Assembly (NCBI RefSeq): GCF_013376455.1
Contig: NZ_CP045504.1
Location: forward strand, 4,113,001 to 4,177,000
Length of the DNA stretch: 64,000 bases
DNA from: Desulfolutivibrio sulfodismutans DSM 3696
GTDB lineage: Bacteria > Desulfobacterota > Desulfovibrionia > Desulfovibrionales > Desulfovibrionaceae
Direction: 5' to 3'
Positions within the stretch are counted from its first letter, which is position 1, and each line of letters starts with the position of its first letter. Below the pieces are notes generated by a model, which was not told the origin of the DNA, ran no database searches, and saw nothing but the letters and a program-made list of their open reading frames with translations. This document shows, piece by piece, positions 9,063-16,456 of this stretch. Both the position numbers and the translations under genes were made by a program.

Positions 9063-9848
9063 TCATTCCCCGTCCGGGCTGGTGTCCCTGGGCACGTTTT
9101 TCGCGGCCAGGGCCGTTACCTTCTCCACGGCCGCAAGCATTTTGGAGGCGATCCTGAACCCGGGATTGATCTCCAGGGCCCGGCGCAGAAATTCTCCCGC
9201 GTCCGGATAGTCCTCGGATTCGAAATGGATGCGGGCCATGTTGAACAGCAGATGCTCGTCGTCGGGATTTAAGGTTACCGCCTTGCGGTAATAGGTGAGC
9301 GCCTTGTCCAGCATGCCCGACTTGCGCATGCGGATGCCGAATTCGTTGAACAGGTGGACGTGCTCGGGCTCGAAGGCCAGATCCAGCGACATGATCTTGT
9401 TGAAGATGTCCCCGGCCTCGTCCGTGTGTCCCCCCTCCAGATAGGTGATGCCCAGACTGAAGATGGCCCGGATGTTATCGGCGTCCACGACCAGCACGTT
9501 TTTAAAGGACGCCTCGGCCTTCTCCAGGCGGCCTGCCGCCAGATGCCGGTCGCCTTTCTTCAATTCCCTGGCCACGGCCTCCAGGGCCGGTTTGACCTTG
9601 TTGTAATAGATCAGCGGTTCCGGGCGGAATCGCTTGATGAACATGGCTTGATCGATGGGGGTTTTCTCTCCGGCCGGGAGGAAGGAGGCGCTTAGCGGCT
9701 GGATGGCGATGCCGCCGTCCGGCGTGCGCTGGGCGTAATAGTAGATGCTGCGTTCCACGGTCCTGGTCGTGTCGCCCGTGCCGATTTTTGACTGCTCCCT
9801 GTCCGAGACGGCGACCTGGAAAGCGGCTTCGTCGGCTTTGCTGTCCAT
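9063..9848 (-). CDS. TPR-repeat protein, paralogue of the one at 53008-53904
   Basis: A 261-residue cytoplasmic protein with a conserved N-terminal segment (KIGTGDTTRTVERSIYYYAQ, about residues 20-40). It is followed by at least four tetratricopeptide units, for example EASFKNVLVVDADNIRAIFS and ALTYYRKAVTLNPDDEHLLF. It aligns over its whole length with the 298-residue protein at 53008-53904, including the GTGxTTR segment and HLFNEFGI. TPRs mediate protein contacts; the partner is unknown. Start 9848 has AAGGA upstream and removes an unsupported 15-residue extension. Confidence 0.8.
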   Translation of the reverse strand: MDSKADEAAFQVAVSDREQSKIGTGDTTRTVERSIYYYAQRTPDGGIAIQPLSASFLPAGEKTPIDQAMFIKRFRPEPLIYYNKVKPALEAVARELKKGDRHLAAGRLEKAEASFKNVLVVDADNIRAIFSLGITYLEGGHTDEAGDIFNKIMSLDLAFEPEHVHLFNEFGIRMRKSGMLDKALTYYRKAVTLNPDDEHLLFNMARIHFESEDYPDAGEFLRRALEINPGFRIASKMLAAVEKVTALAAKNVPRDTSPDGE

Positions 9849-9994
9849 GTGAGTCCTTGATTTGTGTGGAGTTGCAAAGGCACGGCGTTGCAACGTGCCG
9901 ACCGTGGAGTCTGCCGGACGGACAATCTGTGCATGTTTATATCAGGATTGTGAAAAGAAGGGAACGTGGTATCGGATGGCAAAACCCCATCGAT

Positions 9995-10086
9995 CCTTCG
10001 CCCGTCAGGGCGAAGGTTGCGCGGGGTCCAGGGGGCCGTGTCCCCTGGTGGCGGGGGGCGCGGGGGGAGGCAAAGCCTCCCCCCGC
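9995..10086. repeat. Three-hairpin element next to cooS
   Basis: Three consecutive inverted repeats lie just beyond the cooS stop codon. They are CCTTCGCCC-GTCA-GGGCGAAGG (9995-10016), CCAGGGG-7 nt-CCCCTGG (10028-10048), and a 12-bp perfect stem GCGGGGGGAGGC-AAA-GCCTCCCCCCGC (10060-10086). The second and third resemble the last two hairpins at 52054-52103 in sequence and order, so this looks like a dispersed intergenic element. It could end or protect the cooS transcript. Confidence 0.75.
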
Positions 10087-10094
10087 ACGTCTTT

Positions 10095-11975
10095 TTACGG
10101 CGTCAGTCCCAGGGCCTTGCGCTTGGCCCGCACCCGGGCGTCGATCAACTCCGCAGCCTTGACCGGGTCGCCCTCCACGGCGAACGTGGCCCCGACCACG
10201 CCTTCCAGGCCCGACACGGCCAGATCGGTCACGGCCTTGCTGCCGAGAATCGGCGGGGCCAGCCCAAGGACCGTGAACACACCGCTGGCCACGGCGTACA
10301 GGCCGATGGTGGCGGCCTTTTCCGAATACCATTCCGGCGCGGCCGCGGCCACGGGCAGATCCGAGATGTCCACGCCCAGAGCATTCGCCAGCATGCCGCA
10401 CAGTTGGATGATGCGGGAGTTGTCCACGCAGCTTCCCATGTGCAGGACCGGCGGGATGCCCAGGGCCTTGCACACGGCCGACAGCCCGGGTCCGGCCAGA
10501 TCGGCGGCTGAGGGCATGAGCAGCCCCTGCTTTCCGGCGGACACGGTGACGCAGCCTGTGACCAGGACCAGCAGGTCGCGCTTGATGCATTCCCGGATCA
10601 GGTTGGAATTCTGGTAGTCGTGCTTCACCTTGGGGTTGTTGCAGCCCACCACGGCCACGGCCCCGCGAATCTGCCCGGCCTTGATGGCGTCCAGGAGCGG
10701 CCCGGCCGAGCCTCCCAGGGCCGTGAGGATGGCCTCGTTGGAGAAGCCGGTCATGATGTCCACGGGTTCGCCCGGGATGTCCACCCGGCCCTGGTCCCGG
10801 GCGGTGAACCGTTCGATGGCCAGCTCCACGACCTCGATGGCCTTTTGCCGGGCGTTATGCATGTCGAATTCCACATGCGTGGCCCCGGTGAAATGGGCCT
10901 TGGGCGAGGTGGTGACGATGCGGCTGTGGTAGCACCCGGCCACGGTGACGAGGCTGGGCATGATGCACTGGTAGTCCACCACCACGACCTCCACGGCCCC
11001 GGTGACGATGGCCAGTTCGGTCATGAGGTGGTTTCCGGCCATGGGGATGCCCTGGCGCATGAGCAGTTCGTTGCCCGTGCAGCAAAGCCCCGCCAGATTG
11101 ATCCCGGCGGCCCCGGCGGCCTTGGCCTTGGCGATAAGCCCCGGGTCGCGCACGGCGGCCAGGATCATCTCCGAGACGATGGGGCTGTGGCCATGCACCA
11201 GGATGTTCACATGGTCGGCCTTGAGCACCCCCAGGTTGACCTTGGCGGTTGCGGGGGCCGGGGTTCCGAAGAGGATGTCCGAGAGCTCGGTTGCGATCAT
11301 GGAGCCGCCCCAGCCGTCGGCCAGGGACAGGCGGGCGGCGTGCAGGCACAGACTTACGGCGTCGTTGTCCACGCCCATGTGGGTGCGATGCATCATCTCC
11401 ACCACGTCGCGGTCGATGCCCCGGGGGGTGATGCCGAACTTTTTCCACACCTCCTGGCGCTTGGCCGGAACCCGGCCGAGAAACGACATGGAGCCGCGCT
11501 TAAATCCGTAGTCCTCATAGAACTGGTCGGCCAGGGCGGCAGCCACGGCCTTGACGTCCTTTCCCTCGACCTCAAGGCCCACCTCGGCGGCGATGCGCCG
11601 AAGCTTGGCCTCGTCGCGGACGCCGTAGTCCGTGGTCTGGCCTTGGGCCACGGCGTGCAGGGTCTCCACCAGGTCGCGGCCGTGGTCCGAGTGGGCGGCG
11701 GCCCCGGCAGCCACCATGCGGCCGAAGTTGCGGGCCACGATGACGTCGGCGTCGGCCCCGCAGACCCCGCGTTTGGGGCCGTTGCCGAAGGGATCGATGC
11801 GGCAGGGGCCCATGATGCAGTTGCGGCACGACAGTCCCAGTTCGCAGAAGCCGCACTGGGGCTCTTGTTCCTCCAGACGGTCCCAGACGGTTTCCACCCC
11901 GTCTTCCCGGGCCTTTTTGATCATGGCCCGGGCGTCGCTACAGATGGAATAGGCAGTGAGATCTTTTTTGGCCAT
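10095..11975 (-). CDS. cooS: Ni-Fe carbon monoxide dehydrogenase catalytic subunit CooS
   Basis: A 626-residue anaerobic CODH, catalysing CO + H2O to CO2 + 2H+ + 2e-. All expected C-cluster ligands can be placed: H263 (VHGHSP), C299 (LCCTGNE), C337 (YQCIMP), C445 (VGCNNP), C475 (TGCVTV) and C516 (GSCVDNSR). The B-cluster cysteines are C50, C53, C58 and C72. The dimer-interface D-cluster cysteines are C41 and C44, a CX2C spacing as in D. vulgaris, where that cluster is [2Fe-2S]. Start 11975 has GGGGGA five bases upstream. It is the last gene of the operon cooC-oxidoreductase-cooF-cooS, so the nickel chaperone and electron acceptors are made together with it. Confidence 0.97.
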   Translation of the reverse strand: MAKKDLTAYSICSDARAMIKKAREDGVETVWDRLEEQEPQCGFCELGLSCRNCIMGPCRIDPFGNGPKRGVCGADADVIVARNFGRMVAAGAAAHSDHGRDLVETLHAVAQGQTTDYGVRDEAKLRRIAAEVGLEVEGKDVKAVAAALADQFYEDYGFKRGSMSFLGRVPAKRQEVWKKFGITPRGIDRDVVEMMHRTHMGVDNDAVSLCLHAARLSLADGWGGSMIATELSDILFGTPAPATAKVNLGVLKADHVNILVHGHSPIVSEMILAAVRDPGLIAKAKAAGAAGINLAGLCCTGNELLMRQGIPMAGNHLMTELAIVTGAVEVVVVDYQCIMPSLVTVAGCYHSRIVTTSPKAHFTGATHVEFDMHNARQKAIEVVELAIERFTARDQGRVDIPGEPVDIMTGFSNEAILTALGGSAGPLLDAIKAGQIRGAVAVVGCNNPKVKHDYQNSNLIRECIKRDLLVLVTGCVTVSAGKQGLLMPSAADLAGPGLSAVCKALGIPPVLHMGSCVDNSRIIQLCGMLANALGVDISDLPVAAAAPEWYSEKAATIGLYAVASGVFTVLGLAPPILGSKAVTDLAVSGLEGVVGATFAVEGDPVKAAELIDARVRAKRKALGLTP

Positions 11976-11992
11976 GGTTTCCCCCATGTCGG

Positions 11993-12526
11993 TCAGGACC
12001 GCACGCCGTAGGCGGCGTGGGCCAGACGGTTGGTTCCTTCCTTGAGGTACAGGTTCACGTCCTCGAAGGTTAGCGCCCCGGTCTTGCAGGCCGCCACGCA
12101 GGCCGGGACGTCCCCGGCCGCCACCCGCTCGAAGCAGCCGTCGCACTTGACGGCCACGGACGGATGCCCGGGTGCGTCCTTGTCCCGGTAGAAGCGGATC
12201 ACGTAATAGGGGCAGGCCATGGCGCACATGCCGCAGCTGATGCACCGGGCCGGGTCCACGATTTTCAGGCCCTCGGCCACGTCCGAACGGATGGCCGCAG
12301 GCATGCACGCCTCCTGGCAGGGGGCGGGCTCGCAGTGGCGGCACTTGTTGGGAAAGGGTTTTTTCTCCGGCCCCACGCCGATGTGGATACGCGGTTTGGC
12401 CAGGATGTCCTCGCGGATGGCCGAGGCCAGGGCCTTGGTCTGCGAGTGGGCCTCGGCGCAGCGGATCATGCACTGCATGCAGCCCACGCACAGCTCCGGC
12501 CGGACGATGACGGTTTTTTTCAGCAT
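11993..12526 (-). CDS. cooF: Four-cluster ferredoxin-like electron-transfer protein CooF
   Basis: A 177-residue protein with four [4Fe-4S] binding motifs: CVGCMQCMIRC near the start, CRHCEPAPCQEAC, CISCGMCAMACP, and CDGCFERVAAGDVPACVAAC. This is the arrangement of CooF/HycB-type subunits, which take electrons from CooS. GGAGGATCC precedes the ATG. It lies 17 bp before cooS and 43 bp after the FAD oxidoreductase gene. With no CO-linked hydrogenase genes in the window, the oxidoreductase next door is the most likely electron acceptor, which is an inference from context. Confidence 0.93.
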   Translation of the reverse strand: MLKKTVIVRPELCVGCMQCMIRCAEAHSQTKALASAIREDILAKPRIHIGVGPEKKPFPNKCRHCEPAPCQEACMPAAIRSDVAEGLKIVDPARCISCGMCAMACPYYVIRFYRDKDAPGHPSVAVKCDGCFERVAAGDVPACVAACKTGALTFEDVNLYLKEGTNRLAHAAYGVRS

Positions 12527-12569
12527 GGATCCTCCTTCGCGTGACACGGGCCGGTAAGGCGGCCCGGGT

Positions 12570-13835
12570 TCAGCCAAGCCGCGCGTTTCCGGTCAGTGCG
12601 CCGCCCGGCGCGGCCAGGGGGGCGGCGTTTTTCGGGTTGTCGAGCCAGAAGTCGGGGATGTCCCGACGCCGCAGGCCCCGCCGGATGGCGAAGGCCAGCT
12701 CCCCCAGCCGGGGAGGGGCGTCCAGGCCCACGGCGCCGATGATCCGGTCGTCGCGAAAGACCAGTTTGAGGTACGATCCCCGGGGGCCGTCCGCCACGAC
12801 GGACTCGGCCCCGGCCGTAAAGGCCGGGTTGACCGCGCCCACGGAGATCATGCGCGAGCCGAAGACCGGAATGGCGTTCTGGGCCAGGGTTCCGGGATAC
12901 GCGGCCCGCACCCCGGCCATGTTCAGGGCCGCCACCCGGCCTTGTTCCACGGCCACGGGCCACACGGCGTTGATGCGCGCGTCGCCGTGCACCATGTCCG
13001 GAACCTGGGCCACGTCCCCGGCGGCGTAGATGCGTTCGTCGGCGGTGCGTAAGTATCCGTCGGCCAAAACGCCTTGGTCCAGGTCCAGGCCGCTGTCCGC
13101 AAGCCACTGGATGCGGGGGATGACGCCCTTTCCGGCCGCCGCCAGATCGACCTCCAGACTCTCCCCGGTGTTCAGACGCAGGCGCAGGGGCCGCGCCGTG
13201 CCCGCCTCAACCTCACGCACCGAGGTGGAGGTGTGCAGGGTCACGCCCGGGGCGTCGGCCAGACGCCGCCCCACCCAGTCGCCCACGTATTCGTCCACGT
13301 TGAGGGCCAGGGGGCGCGGGGAGGCGACGACGAGATGCACGGCCATGCCCCGGGCCAAAAGCCCCATGGTCAGCTTAAATCCCACCAGGCCTCCGCCCAA
13401 AACGGCGGCCACGCCCCCCGGGCGCACCCGGTCCATGACCCGGGCCAGATCGGTGCGGCCCCGGAAAAAGCAGATCTCATGGCACAGGGGGCCCGAGACC
13501 CCGGCCGGACGCGGCCCGGCCCCGCAGGCCAGAAGCAGCCGGTCGAAGGCGACCTCGCGGCCCGAGGCCAGCCCCACGAGGCCACGGCCGACGTCCAGGG
13601 CCACGGCCCGCTCGCGGGCCAGCGTGACCCCGAGGGACTGAAAAAAGGCGTCGTCAGCCACGGTCATGGCCTCGGGGGGCATCTCCCCGGCCAGGGCGTA
13701 GCTGATCAGCGGCCGGGCGTAGACCGGCAGGGGCGCCGGGTCCACGCCCACGATCTCGGCGGCGGGATCGGCCCGGCGCAAATAGGCGCAGGCGCTTCGT
13801 CCGGCCGCATGCAGTCCTACGACGACGTAGCGCAT
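12570..13835 (-). CDS. FAD/NAD(P)-dependent oxidoreductase of the CODH operon
   Basis: A 421-residue pyridine-nucleotide-disulfide-type flavoprotein. The N-terminal FAD fold carries VVVGLHAAGRSAC (the second glycine of GxGxxG is replaced, as in other CooF-linked members). The NAD(P) fold carries AAVLGGGLVGFK near residue 155, and ERIYAAGDVAQV is the second FAD motif near 285. In several bacteria an enzyme of this type is coded between CODH and CooF and is thought to pass CO electrons to NAD(P)+. Its first 19 bases overlap the end of cooC, indicating translational coupling. Confidence 0.88.
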   Translation of the reverse strand: MRYVVVGLHAAGRSACAYLRRADPAAEIVGVDPAPLPVYARPLISYALAGEMPPEAMTVADDAFFQSLGVTLARERAVALDVGRGLVGLASGREVAFDRLLLACGAGPRPAGVSGPLCHEICFFRGRTDLARVMDRVRPGGVAAVLGGGLVGFKLTMGLLARGMAVHLVVASPRPLALNVDEYVGDWVGRRLADAPGVTLHTSTSVREVEAGTARPLRLRLNTGESLEVDLAAAGKGVIPRIQWLADSGLDLDQGVLADGYLRTADERIYAAGDVAQVPDMVHGDARINAVWPVAVEQGRVAALNMAGVRAAYPGTLAQNAIPVFGSRMISVGAVNPAFTAGAESVVADGPRGSYLKLVFRDDRIIGAVGLDAPPRLGELAFAIRRGLRRRDIPDFWLDNPKNAAPLAAPGGALTGNARLG

Positions 13836-14611
13836 GGCACACACCTCGGGTGTTGCGGTTGATCCGGGAATGGGGCGGCCAGGGCGGCCAGGATGTCGTT
13901 CATGGCCGCGTCGATGTCGGATTGCTCGGGAAGCCCCAAAACCGACGGGTTGCCCATTTGGCGGGCGGCGAGACCGGGCAGGGGGGGGATGGTTGCGGCC
14001 AGGGGCGGCAGCCCGGGAATGTCCGGCAGGGATTCGCCCGGAGTTGCCCGGTTGAGCACCAGCACCTGGCGCGAAAGCCCCAGTTCGGCGGCCATGGCGG
14101 CCACCCGGGCGGCTACGGTCAGGCCTCGGAAGCTCGGCTCGCTGACCACCACCAACCCGTCCACCCCGGCCACGGTGCCTCGGCCCAGGTGCTCCACTCC
14201 GGCCTCCAGGTCCACCACCAGCCACTGGTCGCGGTCCAGGACCAGATGGGCCAGAAGGGCCTTCAAGAGGGCATTGGCCTCGCAGGCGCAGCCGCCCCCG
14301 GCCCCGGCTACGGAGCCCATGACCAGAAGCCGGGCCAGACCCGCCTTCACGCTCAGGCGCTCGGGCAGATCGGCCACCTCGGGGGTCAGGCTGATCATGC
14401 CCGAGCCTACCCGACGCCGGATCAGCTCGGCGTCGCCGATGAGCGGGGCGGGGATGTCTCCTGGGGCAAGTCCCATGGCCGCGCCCAGGGACAAGGCCGT
14501 GTCCGCGTCCACAAGCCAGGTGTCGCGACCCTGCCGGGCCAGACGGTCGCCGAGCCAGGCGGCGATGGTGGTCTTGCCTACGCCGCCTTTTCCAGCCACG
14601 GCCAGCTTCAT
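13817..14611 (-). CDS. cooC: CODH nickel-insertion ATPase CooC
   Basis: A 264-residue MinD/ParA-type ATPase needed to load nickel into the CooS C-cluster. The deviant Walker A motif GKGGVGKTT lies at residues 8-16. A CxC pair (GCACEANALLK, near residue 110) matches the metal-binding cysteines of CooC dimers. GGAGG lies five bases before the ATG; the extension to 14629 is not needed. It is the first gene of the coo operon, transcribed leftwards from the gap at 14612-15063. Confidence 0.93.
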   Translation of the reverse strand: MKLAVAGKGGVGKTTIAAWLGDRLARQGRDTWLVDADTALSLGAAMGLAPGDIPAPLIGDAELIRRRVGSGMISLTPEVADLPERLSVKAGLARLLVMGSVAGAGGGCACEANALLKALLAHLVLDRDQWLVVDLEAGVEHLGRGTVAGVDGLVVVSEPSFRGLTVAARVAAMAAELGLSRQVLVLNRATPGESLPDIPGLPPLAATIPPLPGLAARQMGNPSVLGLPEQSDIDAAMNDILAALAAPFPDQPQHPRCVPCATSS

Positions 14612-15063
14612 ACACGCCTCCGGCCACATGCGGGCAAAAGGGTTTTTTCCGACTGTAGAAAGCTATCCCCTGGACGTGGCGGGGTCAATGAGTGATTTTT
14701 TGGCTGGCGAAGCAGAATGTGAAACGTGTATTTTGCGTGTCATGATATGGGAAAATATATGCTGGTTGGCAGGGAGGAACGGACTCTGTGCATTTTGTAA
14801 CGAGGCAGGACACGATGTTGCCTGGCCCAAGGCGTCGCCATCAGAAGAAGGACCGGCCGGTTCTGGCCGTGCTGTCTTGACAGGCGGCGTGCGCCATGAA
14901 AGGCAAGAGGGTGCTTTCATGGGAAAAATACCGTATGGCGCATGTCGCTTTCGCCATGTGCAGGCCATCCGCATCTGTGGGCGCAACCGCCAGGAAGGCT
15001 CGGCAATATCGTTTCTGACGCAGTGGGCGCTACGGATGTCGCCCCTGCAGGAGGAGGCCAGGC
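14612..15063. other. Divergent control region between coo operon and radical SAM gene
   Basis: A 450-bp gap with no credible gene. About 14690-14770 is AT-rich and probably includes the coo promoter; ATAT-GGGAAA-ATAT around 14745-14758 is a small inverted repeat. A clear CooA/CRP-type site could not be identified. The right half is GC-rich and leads into the ribosome site of the radical SAM gene. Confidence 0.4.
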
Positions 15064-16008
15064 ATGGGCCATACGGAGGCGGACGGCATGTCCGACGCAG
15101 CAGCGGGCATCACCCTGGTCAATCTGGAATTCAATTCCTCGTGCAACCTGCGCTGCCGCCACTGCTCCCTGGATCATCGCAAGAAACGGCGCATCATGGA
15201 ACCGGCCACGCTTTCCCGGGTCATGGGGCTTCTGGCTGCCGGGCAGTTGCCGAATCTTCGCCGCCTGGACCTGCATAACGGGGGCGAGACGCTGTTGCAT
15301 CCCGACCTGCCGGGCATGCTGGCGATCATCGCCGCGTTCCGGCAGCGGCTTGGGGCCGGGGCCGTGGTGGGGCTTTTGACCAACGCCATGTTGCTAACCC
15401 CTGAGATATCGCGGCACATCCTCGCCAGCCGGGCCGTGGATCAGTTGCGGGTGAGCCTGGACGGCGGCAGCCCGGAACGCTTCGAGCATATGCGGCGGGG
15501 GGCGAAATGGGACACGGTGGCCAAAAACGTGGCCGCGTTCATGCGCCTGAACGCAAAACACGGCCACCCGGTGCGCACCGAGGCCATCTGCGTCATGCCT
15601 CCGCAGCTTCTCCCGGATGGACCGTTCGCGCCGCAGTTCGTGGCCCTGGCCCAGACCTTCGACAAGGTCAGCCTGCGCCCGCCCCACAACTGGGACGGCA
15701 GCCGGGAACTCGGCATCGACGACGCCAGCTACCGGGCCACGGCCGCCAGTCGGTCGGGCGAGGCCTGTTTTCTCTTGTCGCGCAATCTGGTGGTGCTGCC
15801 GGACGGGTCGGTGACGGTGTGCTGCAACGATTTGAACGCCCGGGGGGTCTTTGGCTCCATACTGACGGAGGATTTCCGAGCCCTGGCGGGGCATCCGGCG
15901 CGGCAGGACTGGCTTGGGCTCTTCCGGGAGGGCCGCCAGGGCGAGATCGAACTGTGCCGGAACTGTTCGGGTTTTTTTGCTCCTCCGGGACGCGGGGAAG
16001 AGGCGTAA
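15064..16008 (+). CDS. Radical SAM protein with SPASM-like C-terminus
   Basis: A 314-residue radical SAM enzyme. The [4Fe-4S]/SAM motif CNLRCRHC has cysteines at 27, 31 and 34, followed by HNGGETLLHPDL in place of the usual GGEP loop. The C-terminal part has CFLLSRNLVVLPDGSVTVCC and a closing ELCRNCSG, the layout of SPASM auxiliary-cluster proteins that modify peptides or proteins. GAGGAGG lies six bases before the ATG. No precursor peptide gene is evident next to it, so the substrate is unknown. It is divergent from the coo operon. Confidence 0.85.
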   Translation: MGHTEADGMSDAAAGITLVNLEFNSSCNLRCRHCSLDHRKKRRIMEPATLSRVMGLLAAGQLPNLRRLDLHNGGETLLHPDLPGMLAIIAAFRQRLGAGAVVGLLTNAMLLTPEISRHILASRAVDQLRVSLDGGSPERFEHMRRGAKWDTVAKNVAAFMRLNAKHGHPVRTEAICVMPPQLLPDGPFAPQFVALAQTFDKVSLRPPHNWDGSRELGIDDASYRATAASRSGEACFLLSRNLVVLPDGSVTVCCNDLNARGVFGSILTEDFRALAGHPARQDWLGLFREGRQGEIELCRNCSGFFAPPGRGEEA

Positions 16009-16456
16009 GGGCCGGGCGGCAGACCGTTGGGTATGGCGCTGGCGCAGGGCTTGTGTCTGGCGTCTGCTGGCCGCAACATCGCCATGGGTGGCTGGCGAAT
16101 TTCGCATATTTTTCGGGATATATAAAATTGCATCGGAACATCGCCGCATGCTCAAGTAAAAATGATTTTATCGGCAATTTTAGGATGGTTGTGGATGCGG
16201 AAGATCCGCAACGCCGAAATGAAAACCAGGCGATGGAGTATTCCGAAATAAGGCTTGCACATCCTTTTCATTTCTGATCTATCAGGTGGACGATTGAGTC
16301 TTTCTGTTCGCGAGATGTTCTTCTTTTTCAAAGACTATTATTTTCAAGAAAATTTTTCGTTCCCGTGATCTGCAGGACGTCTGTGAAGGCTGTGCCTGAC
16401 ATCCCGGCGGCATGCCCTTGGCCGAGAACCCTCATCCAAACCAGAGAGGAATGGAT
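16009..16456. other. Intergenic region before the NHL protein
   Basis: No gene seen. From about 16090 to 16380 the DNA is markedly AT-rich, including a T/A-rich stretch at 16310-16360, and likely carries the NHL gene promoter. A small hairpin (GCGGA-AGA-TCCGC) lies near 16200. Confidence 0.4.

Noticed and set aside
10060-10095. Intrinsic terminator on the plus strand (12-bp hairpin then TCTTTTT)
   Set aside because: No plus-strand gene reads into it; the Ts belong to the end of the cooS coding sequence on the other strand.
12570-14627. A 685-residue fusion of CooC region and oxidoreductase
   Set aside because: The first third of that frame is out of frame with cooC, which has its own P-loop and ribosome site; the true oxidoreductase starts at 13835.
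14612-15063. A CooA/CRP-type binding site upstream of cooC
   Set aside because: No TGT(C/G)A-N6-8-T(C/G)ACA arrangement with both half-sites could be found.
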